NCBI RefSeq assembly: GCF_004340685.1
Contig: NZ_SLUN01000013.1
Location: 1-64,000 of the forward strand
Source of the DNA: Hydrogenispora ethanolica
Lineage (GTDB): Bacteria; Bacillota; UBA4882; UBA8346
DNA length: 64,000 nucleotides
Direction of reading: 5' to 3'
How positions within the stretch are numbered: the first letter of the stretch is position 1; each line of letters begins with the position of its first letter. Both the position numbers and the translations under genes were made by a program. Positions 1-7,775 of the stretch are shown in pieces. The notes under the pieces were generated by a model. The model searched no databases and had not been told where the DNA came from. It saw nothing but the letters and a program-made list of their open reading frames with translations.

Positions 1-41
1 TTTTTTCAAGGTCCGTTTTGGGCTTGCTCATGGAACTTGGG

Positions 42-92
42 GGGTTCGCTGAATCGGCTTTTTGAGGGCGTTTTCCCCTGTTCAGCGAACCC
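42..92. repeat. 12-bp perfect inverted repeat at left edge
   Basis: GGGTTCGCTGAA at 42-53 is matched by its exact reverse complement at 81-92, with a 27-base loop. It lies just upstream of mntA. Similar dyads occur in leaders of clostridial CRISPR loci, so it could belong to an array or leader mostly outside the window, or be an operator or hairpin for the toxin-antitoxin pair. Only the symmetry is certain. Confidence 0.5.
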
Positions 93-124
93 TAATTAAC
101 GATTTGACTAAAGGATTGATGAGC

Positions 125-544
125 ATGTCTGATCCCTTATCCCGCGTCACCGAATATCTTCATCATTACCCCAACGTGAGCGCCGCTTGGCTTTTTGGTT
201 CCATGGCGACCGGAAAGGCCGGTAAGAATAGCGATATGGACATCGCTATTTTATTCACGCCGGATCTGTCCAAATATGAGCGGTTCGATTTGCGGTTGCT
301 TATCGGCGGAGAACTGGCGCGCCTGGCGGAAAGAGAGGTTGATGTGGTGGATATGGCGGCCGCTCCGTTGTATCTGCAACATCAAGTTCGGAAAACCGGG
401 CGGCTGATTGTGGAGAAGGATCATGCGTATCGAGTCGCTTTTGATATCCGGTCGCGGCGGGAGTATTTTGATCTAGCGCCCGTTTTGGAACTTAGAAACC
501 GGAGGTTGATTGAACGAAGCATCGGAGGGAGCGAGAATGGTTGA
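125..544 (+). CDS. mntA: MntA-like nucleotidyltransferase antitoxin
   Basis: This is a minimal nucleotidyltransferase (MNT) protein of 139 residues. In characterised pairs MntA neutralises the HEPN toxin HepT by transferring AMP to a tyrosine next to its RNase motif. The hallmark GSX10DXD motif is intact, with G25-S26 and D37-M38-D39, so it is probably catalytic. I chose the ATG at 125 because AAAGGA at 110-115 sits at normal spacing; ATG at 119 and TTG at 62 are also in frame. The stop overlaps the hepT start by eight bases (ATGGTTGA), so the two are translationally coupled. The family call is secure; the activity is inferred from the motif. Confidence 0.9.
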   Translation: MSDPLSRVTEYLHHYPNVSAAWLFGSMATGKAGKNSDMDIAILFTPDLSKYERFDLRLLIGGELARLAEREVDVVDMAAAPLYLQHQVRKTGRLIVEKDHAYRVAFDIRSRREYFDLAPVLELRNRRLIERSIGGSENG

Positions 545-950
545 TAGCAACTTGCTAAAGAACAAACTGGCGCAATTAGCGGATTATTTAGCCGATCTTC
601 AGGATTCCCAGACTGTATCGTTGGATTTATATCGAAACGACAAAAAGACTCGCCGCTATATTGAGCGCACGTTGCATCTGGCGATCGAATGCTGCTTGGA
701 CATCGGGAGCCACATCATCGCGGACAACGGTTGGCGCGAGCCGGTCGACAATAAGGATGTATTCGCGGTGCTGGCGGAAAACGGCGTTTTTTCCCAAGAA
801 TTAGTGCCGAGGCTCCAAAAAATGGCCCAGTTTCGCAATGTGCTGGTTCATGATTACGCCAAAATCGACCCGGATATCGTATACCGGGTGCTGACGCAGA
901 ACTTGCCGGATATCCGGGAATTCATCCGCGCGGTAGAACGGTTGTTATGA
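537..950 (+). CDS. hepT: HepT-like HEPN-domain toxin
   Basis: This 137-residue, all-helical HEPN-domain RNase (HepT/DUF86 family) is the toxin partner of the preceding MntA. The active-site signature RX4HXY is present as R100, H105 and Y107, where the tyrosine is the expected AMPylation target. The start at 537 follows a good GGAGG at 524-528 and overlaps the antitoxin stop. A MNT/HEPN pair beside CRISPR genes fits either a defence module or stabilisation of the locus. cas4 follows after 28 bases on the same strand, so co-transcription is likely. The family assignment is strong; the RNA target is unknown. Confidence 0.9.
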   Translation: MVDSNLLKNKLAQLADYLADLQDSQTVSLDLYRNDKKTRRYIERTLHLAIECCLDIGSHIIADNGWREPVDNKDVFAVLAENGVFSQELVPRLQKMAQFRNVLVHDYAKIDPDIVYRVLTQNLPDIREFIRAVERLL

Positions 951-978
951 CGAGACAGGTTAACGGGGGTGATATGTC

Positions 979-1485
979 GTGGCCGGGAGTGAAATAAACG
1001 TCACCGCCACCCTGATCTGGTATTACTATATCTGCCACCGTGAGGTTTGGCTGATGGCCCGGCAGATCACGCCCGACCAGGATAATTCCAACCTGGAGAT
1101 CGGACGGGTGATTCAGGATCAGCGTTATGCCCGGGAGAAGAAGGAGGTCGACCTTGGCGGCCTCAAGGTGGACATTCTGAAACGGGAAGGCGGCGAGTTG
1201 GTGATCGCCGAGGTGAAAAAAAGCTCCCGTTTTAAAGAGAGCGCCCGGATGCAACTGGCTTTTTACATAAAGAGTCTGAAGACGCACGGTGTGATCGCCC
1301 GGGGCGAATTACGATTTCCGGAGGAAAAACAGAAAGAAGCGGTAATCCTGGACGAACAGTTGGAACAAGAACTGGACCGGGCGGAACGGGAGATCCTGCG
1401 GATTGCCTATCTGGAGCAGCCGCCCCGGCCGGAAAAGATTCAGTGGTGCAAACGTTGCGCGTATAACGAATTTTGTTGGACCTAA
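979..1485 (+). CDS. cas4: CRISPR-associated exonuclease Cas4
   Basis: Cas4 trims and orients prespacers for the Cas1-Cas2 integrase. The 168-residue protein has the compact RecB-like nuclease core (LEIGRVIQDQRYA, GGLKVDI and an EVKK nuclease motif) and the four iron-sulfur cysteines: C19 near the N-terminus and C157, C160 and C166 at the C-terminus. It starts at GTG 979 behind GGGGG at 965-969. cas1 follows only after about 290 bases that contain a long hairpin, so cas4 may sit in the transcript of the toxin-antitoxin pair. The size and cysteine layout match Cas4 of type I-B or related systems. Confidence 0.92.
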   Translation: MAGSEINVTATLIWYYYICHREVWLMARQITPDQDNSNLEIGRVIQDQRYAREKKEVDLGGLKVDILKREGGELVIAEVKKSSRFKESARMQLAFYIKSLKTHGVIARGELRFPEEKQKEAVILDEQLEQELDRAEREILRIAYLEQPPRPEKIQWCKRCAYNEFCWT

Positions 1486-1554
1486 AAAGCATTGAGGTAA
1501 ACTCCGGAGGCGATCGCAAAAGCTCTACCATCAACGCCTTTGGGCATCTTTGGT

Positions 1555-1596
1555 CCCTCCCCCATAGCCCGGTTTTCCGGGCGTGATGGGGGAGGG
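1555..1596. repeat. Perfect long hairpin between cas4 and cas1
   Basis: CCCTCCCCCAT at 1555-1565 pairs exactly with ATGGGGGAGGG at 1586-1596. An inner stem, GCCCGG with CCGGGC at 1567-1582, closes a TTTT loop. No U-run follows, so it is not a standard intrinsic terminator. The rest of 1486-1779 holds no gene; it carries the short sequence at 1651-1671 that reappears at 37465 and presumably the cas1 promoter. Confidence 0.6.
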
Positions 1597-1779
1597 CAGG
1601 CAACTTCGAAAAGGCCCCAAGGGTGAGGGCATTGACGGCAACGCCGACCTAAAGACTTTATCCCATGGCTTCTGTATGCAACGACATGAATCCTTAGGGT
1701 ATATGATTTGCGAAAATAACGAACGCTTCACCGTTTTTTCACAATCATGTCCTTGCATATAAAAAAGAGGAGACGTTTC

Positions 1780-2772
1780 ATGCAAAAGACACTCTATATC
1801 TTTTCCAACGGAACATTGCAACGGGAGGGGAATACCCTCTGCTATATCACCGAGGAAGGCAAGCGGTTTCTGCCGGTTGAGGATATTCAGGAGATTATGG
1901 TCTTCGGCGCGGTAGACTTCAATAAAAGCCTGCTGGAGTTCCTGACGCAACATGAGATCTTGTTGCATTATTTCAATTACCACGACTATTATATGGGAAC
2001 CTTTTACCCGCGCGAACATTATAATTCAGGTTTTGTCATTTTGAAGCAGGCGGAACACTACATGGAAGAAGCCAAGCGGCTGACACTGGCCAAGAAATTT
2101 GTAGCGGGCGCTTTGCGCAATATTGAGCAGGTACTGCGCTATTACGAGCGTCGGGGCATTGCCTTGGGGGATACGCTGTCGGAATTCACGGATAATGAAA
2201 CTCAAATTGAATCCATCACTGACTTATCAGAATTGATGGCATATGAAGGAAATCATCGTGAGACGTATTATCGATGCTTCGATAAGATCCTGGATCATCC
2301 CGATTTCCCATTCGATAAACGAACCCGGCGGCCCCCTCAGAATAATCTGAATACTTTGATCAGTTTTGGAAACTCGATTCTATATACCATCGTTCTGTCG
2401 GAGATCTATAAAACTCATCTTGATCCGCGCATTGGTTATTTGCACGCCACAAACTTTCGGCGTTTTTCTTTGAATCTCGACGTTGCGGAGATCTTTAAGC
2501 CGATTATCATCGATCGGCTGATCTTCACGCTAATCGATAGACAGATGTTGACCAAGAAGGATTTCGAGGCCGAGACTGGTGGGATCGTTTTAAAGGAGAA
2601 AGGCCGAAAAGTATTTGTGGAAGAACTGGACAAACGGCTCAGCACCACCATCAGCCATCGCGCGGTGGGCCATCCGGTCTCTTATCGCCGGCTAATCCGG
2701 ATGGAGTTATATAAGGTGGAAAAACATTTGATGGGGGAAGAATCATACAAGCCCTTTGTATCGCAATGGTAA
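1780..2772 (+). CDS. cas1: CRISPR-associated endonuclease Cas1 (type I-B-like)
   Basis: Cas1 is the metal-dependent integrase of spacer acquisition and works as a complex with Cas2. The 330-residue protein has the usual N-terminal beta-domain (MQKTLYIFSNG start) and the C-terminal helical domain with the catalytic set E156 (in AYEGNHR), H222 (LHATNFRR) and E237 (LDVAEIFKP). The ATG at 1780 is preferred because AGGAGA lies just upstream; an in-frame ATG at 1747 has no site. The sequence looks intact and active. Its close relation is to Cas1 of type I-B loci in clostridia, with Cas4 upstream and Cas2 immediately downstream. Confidence 0.95.
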   Translation: MQKTLYIFSNGTLQREGNTLCYITEEGKRFLPVEDIQEIMVFGAVDFNKSLLEFLTQHEILLHYFNYHDYYMGTFYPREHYNSGFVILKQAEHYMEEAKRLTLAKKFVAGALRNIEQVLRYYERRGIALGDTLSEFTDNETQIESITDLSELMAYEGNHRETYYRCFDKILDHPDFPFDKRTRRPPQNNLNTLISFGNSILYTIVLSEIYKTHLDPRIGYLHATNFRRFSLNLDVAEIFKPIIIDRLIFTLIDRQMLTKKDFEAETGGIVLKEKGRKVFVEELDKRLSTTISHRAVGHPVSYRRLIRMELYKVEKHLMGEESYKPFVSQW

Positions 2773-2796
2773 AAGTCGGTACGGAGGTGAATTCAG

Positions 2797-3060
2797 CTGT
2801 TTGTAATCGTGGTTTATGATATTGCTGAAAAACGAGTCGCCAAAGTGCTTAAAAAATCTCGCCAATATTTGTACTGGGTTCAGAATTCGGTCTTTGAAGG
2901 CGAGATCTCGGAGGCCAAGTATAAGAAATATGTCACGGAACTAAAGAAAATAATCAATTTAGAAGAAGATTCGGTGATCATCTATAATTTAAGAACCAGC
3001 AAATATTCCTCCAGAGAAGTGATCGGCCTTGAGAAAGGAGGACAGAGCAATATTTTGTAG
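2797..3060 (+). CDS. cas2: CRISPR-associated endoribonuclease Cas2, CTG start
   Basis: Cas2 is the dimeric structural partner of Cas1 in spacer integration. The ferredoxin-like fold is visible as FVIVVYDI at the N-terminus (D8 is the conserved aspartate) and a C-terminal strand around SVIIYNL. No ATG, GTG or TTG lies where the family begins: an in-frame TGA at 2788 is followed by ATT, CAG, then CTG at 2797. GGAGG at 2783-2787 is nine bases before this CTG, giving an 87-residue protein of normal length. The first GTG, at 2809, would delete the first beta-strand residues. I therefore propose initiation at CTG. Confidence 0.9.
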   Translation: MFVIVVYDIAEKRVAKVLKKSRQYLYWVQNSVFEGEISEAKYKKYVTELKKIINLEEDSVIIYNLRTSKYSSREVIGLEKGGQSNIL

Positions 3061-3199
3061 TTGACCCGGAATGATGTAAAAATACCGGGGGGTCGACAAC
3101 AGCCCCAAATTTCAATCGAGCAGCGAGTTCATTAGAAAGTTGTGTGGAAAAGAGTCCGAACATTTGAGTTTCGGACTTAAAAAAGCCCATTTTGGAAGG
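3060..3199 (+). promoter_or_regulatory. CRISPR leader
   Basis: The region from the cas2 stop to the first repeat has the structure of a leader. An imperfect dyad (GTTGACCCGG at 3060-3069 and GGGTCGAC at 3090-3097) flanks an AT-rich stretch, as in leaders of many clostridial arrays. A second hairpin, AGTCCGA with TCGGACT, lies near 3151-3175. The array transcript should start here and run rightward, consistent with repeats ending in GATTGAAAC. Confidence 0.75.
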
Positions 3200-3363
3200 G
3201 TTTTTAGACTACCTACGAGGGATTGAAACAAAAAAGCTCAAGCCGTAGGAAAAGAAAGTTTAGAACGTTTTTAGACTACCTACGAGGGATTGAAACATTA
3301 TACCACTATAGTGTCATAGTGTCAACTGATTTAGTTTTTAGACTACCTACGAGGGATTGAAAC
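3200..3363 (+). CRISPR. CRISPR array: 3 repeats, 2 spacers
   Basis: Three identical 30-base repeats (start GTTTTTAG, end GATTGAAAC) lie at 3200-3229, 3267-3296 and 3334-3363. They are separated by two 37-base spacers at 3230-3266 and 3297-3333. The repeat end matches the handle of type I-B and III repeats. No repeat degeneration is visible even at the far end. Such a short array beside an intact adaptation module suggests recent deletion of spacers, a young array, or low activity. The second spacer is itself internally repetitive around TAGTGTCATAGTGTC. Confidence 0.97.
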
Positions 3364-3370
3364 TTGAGAC

Positions 3371-3462
3371 GGATTGACCGAATCCATTATATTTTTTCAA
3401 AAAACTTTCCTGCCTCCATGCAGGAGTTTATTTTAAAAGACCTGTTACATATAAACAAATAA
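3371..3462 (+). repeat. Hairpin repeat, copy A
   Basis: About 90 bases here recur at 4017-4106 with clear similarity over the whole length: GGATTGaCCG, AATCCATTAtATTTTTT, a hairpin CCTGC-loop-GCAGG at 3409-3424, then TTTATTTTAAAA and TTACAT. Both copies point the same way and flank the 105-residue gene at 3560. Copy A lies just upstream of that gene's promoter. It may be a regulatory element or the ends of a small insertion. Confidence 0.75.
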
Positions 3463-3466
3463 TCTA

Positions 3467-3495
3467 TTGATTTAATGATACGAACCTGATATAAT
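3467..3495 (+). promoter_or_regulatory. Sigma-A-type promoter
   Basis: TTGATT at 3467-3472 and a perfect TATAAT at 3490-3495 are separated by 17 bases. Transcription would begin near 3502 and serve the gene starting at 3560. The promoter lies immediately downstream of hairpin repeat A. Confidence 0.8.
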
Positions 3496-3559
3496 AGGGT
3501 CATCGGATGAAGCCTAGGCAGCCGAGTCTAATCTTATCATTTACTAGGGGGAATGAATT

Positions 3560-3877
3560 GTGACAAAAGAACAAACCATCCTGTCCAAGCTGGGCCGGAC
3601 CGAAGAGATGCTGGCCGGACTGGCGGCGCATGCCGAACAACTGGCGCGCCGGGGGATCGACGCCGCTTTCATCACCAAGCTGACCACCGCTCATGGCAAC
3701 GCCCGCGACGCCCATACCGAACAATTGGCCTTCAAGGCGCGGATGATGGAGAAGACGAACGAGTGCCAGAGGCGCCTCGATGAGATGCTGGATCTTTACT
3801 CCGAGGCCCGCAAGCAAGTGAAGATCGAGTTGCCGACCGAAACCTGGCGGGAGTTCGGCATCGTCAATCAGCGGTAG
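3560..3877 (+). CDS. Small hydrophilic helical protein, unknown function
   Basis: I do not recognise this 105-residue protein. It is predicted to be mostly helical and charged: residues 1-85 look like two or three long amphipathic helices (HAEQLARR, AFKARMMEKTNECQRRLDEML), with no membrane segment and one cysteine. It starts at GTG 3560 behind AGGGGGA and has its own strong promoter. An overlapping ATG at 3553 opens a different frame without protein-like composition. It stands alone between two copies of a hairpin repeat, which suggests a small mobile or regulated cassette. A DNA- or RNA-binding accessory role is possible, but nothing in the sequence proves it. Confidence 0.75.
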   Translation: MTKEQTILSKLGRTEEMLAGLAAHAEQLARRGIDAAFITKLTTAHGNARDAHTEQLAFKARMMEKTNECQRRLDEMLDLYSEARKQVKIELPTETWREFGIVNQR

Positions 3878-3911
3878 CTCAGATTCATTTTGATATTTGT
3901 GGATACGGGGA

Positions 3912-3940
3912 GGTAGGCGCGGCCAATCGGCCCGCCTACC
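3912..3940. terminator. Hairpin after the 105-aa gene
   Basis: GGTAGGCG pairs with CGCCTACC, with GCC/GGC inside, about 35 bases after the stop at 3877. The U-run is not adjacent (TTTTTT comes about 17 bases later), so it is a weak or processing-type terminator. Confidence 0.5.
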
Positions 3941-4016
3941 GGATCACCGCCAAATGTTTTTTGACAGATATTTTCAGACTATCCGCCGGAGATGACTTTG
4001 ATCCTCCAAAATACTG

Positions 4017-4106
4017 GATTGGCCGTAATCCATTACATTTTTTGAAATAACTCCTGCTCCAAAGCAGGAATTTATTTTAAAAACATTATTACATCTAATT
4101 AATTAA
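4017..4106 (+). repeat. Hairpin repeat, copy B
   Basis: This is the second copy of the element at 3371-3462, with the same order: GGATTGgCCG, AATCCATTAcATTTTTT, hairpin TCCTGC-TCCAAA-GCAGGA at 4052-4069, TTTATTTTAAAA, TTACAT. The stem is kept although loop and flanking bases differ, which argues for selection on structure. The rest of 3878-4368 has no gene; a weak promoter (TTGTTT at 4272, TATACT at 4293, short spacer) precedes the next operon. Confidence 0.75.
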
Positions 4107-4368
4107 CCACAGTCCACATGTATCGCGAGGATGGAGGACGGTTTAGCCATGATGGATTCCATCGCCAAATTTCCCCTGATTTGAATTCACCGTCACCAGA
4201 TCCGGCATAGCGGCATGCCATTGCGGAGAATGACCGGCGAGCGGTGTTTGAAGCCCGGCAGCTATTTTCAGTTGTTTTTCAGAATCGAGTTTTATACTGA
4301 AAGACATCGGACGCACGGACAAGGATCCGGCCGGTTGGGAATTTGACAAATTGAAGGAGGTGAGACCG

Positions 4369-5211
4369 GTGAAACGGCTGATCGTCAATGCCGATGATTT
4401 TGGACTCCACGAAAGTATCAACCGGGCGATTTTCCGGGCGCATCGCGAAGGTTGCGTAACCAGCGCCACCTTGGTTGCCGGAGGAGCGGCTTTTGACCAG
4501 GCGGTGAACTTGGCCCGCCAGTGTCCGGGCTTGGGGGTCGGGGTACACCTGACTCTGGTCGGTCTGCGTCCGGTGGCCCGCGGCAACGTGCGCTCCTTAG
4601 TGACCGAAGACGGCAGCTTTTGGCCGGATTATCTGGCCTTTAGCCGCCAATACCTCATGGGACGAATCGAACCGGAACAGGTGGAAACCGAACTGCGCTG
4701 CCAGTTGCAAAAAGTGATGGGCAGCGGCATTCCCATCACCCATCTCGATAGTCACCAGCACTTGCATGTGTTGCCCGGCTTCCCCCGGATCATCGGCAAA
4801 TTAGCCTCCGAATTCGGAATCGAGCGAATCCGGATTCCGGCGGAGCCGGCCGGCTTTGTGCGGGCCGGGAGTTGGTCATGGGGCAGGCTGTTGGGCCGGA
4901 CCCTGTTGACCGCTTGCTCGGTTGAGGCCGGGCGCCATTATCGTCGCCTGCGGCTGCGCCATCCCGATCATTTTTTCGGAATGTTGTCCGGAGGAAGGAT
5001 GAATGATCAGAACCTGCAGGCGATTTTGACGGCACTGCCCGAGGGAACCACGGAGTTGATGGTGCACCCCGGTCTCGACAATGCCACCCTCGATACGGCG
5101 TACCACTGGGGTTACCAGTGGCAGGCCGAATTGGAGGCGCTGTGTTCCCCGGCGATCGCCGGCTGGTTGCGGAAGATGAACGTTACCCTGATCAATTACC
5201 GGGAGTTATAG
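4369..5211 (+). CDS. ChbG/HpnK-family carbohydrate deacetylase
   Basis: This 280-residue protein is a YdjC/ChbG-type deacetylase, a TIM-barrel-like metal enzyme that removes acetyl groups from sugars. The signatures are visible: NADDFG at residues 7-12 with the metal-binding aspartates, VGVHLTLVG, and the histidine cluster LDSHQHLH. It starts at GTG 4369 directly behind a full GGAGGTGA; the longer TTG frame is unsupported. The following GT2 and GT39 glycosyltransferases on the same strand point to the HpnK-like branch, which acts on lipid-linked or surface sugars, rather than chitobiose use. The exact substrate is not readable. Confidence 0.88.
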   Translation: MKRLIVNADDFGLHESINRAIFRAHREGCVTSATLVAGGAAFDQAVNLARQCPGLGVGVHLTLVGLRPVARGNVRSLVTEDGSFWPDYLAFSRQYLMGRIEPEQVETELRCQLQKVMGSGIPITHLDSHQHLHVLPGFPRIIGKLASEFGIERIRIPAEPAGFVRAGSWSWGRLLGRTLLTACSVEAGRHYRRLRLRHPDHFFGMLSGGRMNDQNLQAILTALPEGTTELMVHPGLDNATLDTAYHWGYQWQAELEALCSPAIAGWLRKMNVTLINYREL

Positions 5212-5262
5212 TCCAAAAATTTCGGCCAAAAAATTTTGTTTGAGTAAGCTCCGAAAGGGGAA

Positions 5263-6000
5263 ATGGAAAAGATGGAACCTCAATTTAGCCTATCCTTTGT
5301 TTTTCCGATGTATAATGAGATGGACAATATCGAAGCCTGCGTCAAAGGCGCAATGCAGGTCGGCGAGCAGTTGGGAATCGATTATGAGATCGTGGTGGTG
5401 GACGACGCGAGCACCGACGGCTGCGGTGCCTTGGCAGACAAGCTGGCCGAGGCATATCCGGTCCTCAAGGTCTTGCACCATCCGGTCAACCGCAAACTGG
5501 GCGGCGCGTTGAAAACCGGCTTCGCCAATGCCGCCAAGCAATACATCTTATATATGGATTCCGATTTGCCCTTGGATTTCGCTGAGGTCTGCGCGGCCAT
5601 TCCCCAAATCGGCACGGCGGATATGTTGATCGGTTACCGGAAGACCCGCGATGAATCATTCCGGCGCAAGTTCATCTCGAAAGTCTATAACCGGGTGATC
5701 CGGCTGCTCTTCGGCCTGAAGGTCCGGGATGTCAATTTTTCGTTTAAACTGTTTAAACGGGAAATTTTCCAGCAAATGGTCCTGCAGTCCGAAGGTTCGT
5801 TTATCGATGCGGAACTCTTGATCGAGACTTATCGAAAAGGGTATGTCATACGGGAAGTCGGCCTCAATTATCAGCCGCGGATCGCCGGAGTCTCGACATT
5901 AGCCAGCAATGCCGTGATCAAGAAGATCCTGGCCGAGATGTGGGAATATTACTGGCGCCAAAAAAGCCTGCCCCAGCAAGTCCCTTCCTTGCGGGCATGA
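5263..6000 (+). CDS. GT2 glycosyltransferase, polyprenyl-phosphate sugar synthase-like
   Basis: This family-2 glycosyltransferase of 245 residues resembles dolichyl-phosphate mannose synthase. Such enzymes load a sugar onto polyprenyl phosphate at the cytoplasmic face. It has the typical N-terminal PMYNEMDNI, the nucleotide-binding VVVDDASTDG, and a DXD-like YMDSDLP. There is no C-terminal membrane anchor, as in the short soluble class. It starts at ATG 5263 after AAAGGGGAA. The next gene begins 17 bases after its stop and would use the lipid-linked sugar, so the deacetylase, GT2 and GT39 form a plausible envelope-modifying operon. Confidence 0.88.
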   Translation: MEKMEPQFSLSFVFPMYNEMDNIEACVKGAMQVGEQLGIDYEIVVVDDASTDGCGALADKLAEAYPVLKVLHHPVNRKLGGALKTGFANAAKQYILYMDSDLPLDFAEVCAAIPQIGTADMLIGYRKTRDESFRRKFISKVYNRVIRLLFGLKVRDVNFSFKLFKREIFQQMVLQSEGSFIDAELLIETYRKGYVIREVGLNYQPRIAGVSTLASNAVIKKILAEMWEYYWRQKSLPQQVPSLRA

Positions 6001-6017
6001 CATTTCGAGGAGTTTTG

Positions 6018-7637
6018 ATGAAGATCAATAAACCATTGCTGGTATTCGGACTGAGTCTGCTGTTGTTTCTCTTCTGGGCCCAGGCCTTTCCGGTCACGGA
6101 TTCGGTAGAGTCCAACTACGCTTTGACTGCGAAGGAAATGGTAACGAGCGCCGATTGGATCTCACCCCGGATCTACGGTAAATTCTGGTATGATAAGCCG
6201 GTGATGATTTACTGGCTGCTGGCCCTGGCCATGAAGGCATTCGGATATGCGGAACTGGCGGTCCGGCTGGTGCCGGCGCTCGCCGGAGCGGGCGGCGTCG
6301 CCTTGATTTATTGGTTTGTCGCCAAGGTACGCAATGAGCGGACTGGATTGCTGGCTGCGGTACTGCTGGCAACCTCCTTGCAGTACTTGATCATTGCCAA
6401 ACTGATTATCACGGACAGCCTGCTTTTTACCCTGAACGCGGCGGCATTGGCCTGCTTTTACCTGGGCTATATCAATCATCGGGGCGCTGCCCGGCGCTGG
6501 TATTTGTTAAGTTATCCTTGCCTGGGGCTGGCAGTCTTAACGAAGGGTCCGGTCGGCGTGCTTCTGCCGGGGCTGGTGATATTGATATTTTTAGCTTGGC
6601 GGAAAAGGTGGTCCGCGCTGCGGAAGATGCGGCTGGGCGTTGGGCTGCTGCTATTCTCGGCGGTGGCGCTGCCGTGGTATGGGCTGATGTATGCCCGGCA
6701 CGGCCAGGCCTTTCTGGATACTTTTTTCGGGATTCATAATTTTTTACGGGCCACCGTCTCCGAGCATCCGCGCGATAACGTGATTTACTATTATCCTTTG
6801 TTGTTTGTGGCGAGCACGTTGCCGTGGACGGGCGTTTGTTTCGCCGGACTCGGGGAAGGATGGCGCCAATGCCGGAAATGGGACGATTTATCGTCGTTTT
6901 TACTGATCTGGGCCGGGGTTTTTGTGGTTTTTTACTCTTTGATGGCCACTAAATATCCGACCTATACTTTCCCCATACTATTTCCGGTTATCGTATTGAC
7001 CGCCTGCTATCTGGAGAACCGCTGGGAGCAGAAAGACTTTCGCTTTGGCTGGCTCATGGGCGGCGGGCTCTTATTATGGTATGCTACGCTGGTATTCGTA
7101 GGGGGACGCTATTTAAACGGTGTATTGCTGGCGGTTTATGTAATTCTGAACGTCATCTGCTTATCAGCGATCATGTTTGGGTGCGGACGGTTCACCGGAT
7201 CAAAGCGGTTCCTGCCGCTCGCCGCAGGGGTAATCGCCGGTTATCTGTTATTTGCGGCACTGGTGGTGCCGCCCTTTGGCAGCGACCGCTCCGGAAAAGA
7301 GTTGGCCCGGATGTTGGCCTCGTATGCCCATTATCAGATCGGCGCTTTTCAATTCTATAGCACAGCCGCGGTTTATTACGGCGGGCACCGGCTCACCATG
7401 CTGGAAACGGGCGCTGATATTCATCATTTCCGGCAGCATACCTTTAGCTGGTATGCGAAATATACAATGCCGGTCGCCACGGTACCGGAGTTTCTCGCCG
7501 GTCCGGGAAAACTCAAAATGATCATTGTAAAGCGTTCCGGGTGGCCGCGTTTCAAGGCGGAAACCAGCGGGGTCGCCTCATTGGAAAAGGTGGGGCAGAA
7601 CGCCGAGTATCTTTTTTACCGCGTTCGGGCTATATAG
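6018..7637 (+). CDS. GT39 (ArnT/PMT-like) membrane glycosyltransferase
   Basis: This 539-residue polytopic membrane protein belongs to the PMT/ArnT superfamily, which moves a sugar from a polyprenyl-phosphate donor to a lipid or protein outside the membrane. The first loop carries the family pattern (a DSVESNY segment after the first helix, then AKEM, DWISPRIYG, and YDKPVMIYWLLAL). About ten further hydrophobic segments follow, and the protein ends in a short soluble domain. ATG 6018 is chosen because GAGGAG precedes it; the long in-frame extension back to 5940 overlaps the previous gene. With GT2 upstream it likely decorates envelope glycans or a lipid. Confidence 0.85.
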   Translation: MKINKPLLVFGLSLLLFLFWAQAFPVTDSVESNYALTAKEMVTSADWISPRIYGKFWYDKPVMIYWLLALAMKAFGYAELAVRLVPALAGAGGVALIYWFVAKVRNERTGLLAAVLLATSLQYLIIAKLIITDSLLFTLNAAALACFYLGYINHRGAARRWYLLSYPCLGLAVLTKGPVGVLLPGLVILIFLAWRKRWSALRKMRLGVGLLLFSAVALPWYGLMYARHGQAFLDTFFGIHNFLRATVSEHPRDNVIYYYPLLFVASTLPWTGVCFAGLGEGWRQCRKWDDLSSFLLIWAGVFVVFYSLMATKYPTYTFPILFPVIVLTACYLENRWEQKDFRFGWLMGGGLLLWYATLVFVGGRYLNGVLLAVYVILNVICLSAIMFGCGRFTGSKRFLPLAAGVIAGYLLFAALVVPPFGSDRSGKELARMLASYAHYQIGAFQFYSTAAVYYGGHRLTMLETGADIHHFRQHTFSWYAKYTMPVATVPEFLAGPGKLKMIIVKRSGWPRFKAETSGVASLEKVGQNAEYLFYRVRAI

Positions 7638-7775
7638 GTTGAACCAGATTCCGCTTTGATTTCACTGGCATTCGGCTTCACGATGCAAACGTTTTAAAAG
7701 TCATCTGCATTGGGAAGCAAAATCTTGGGAAGAAATTTATTTCATCCTATCTATCAAGGCAGAAAGGTGAATCCA

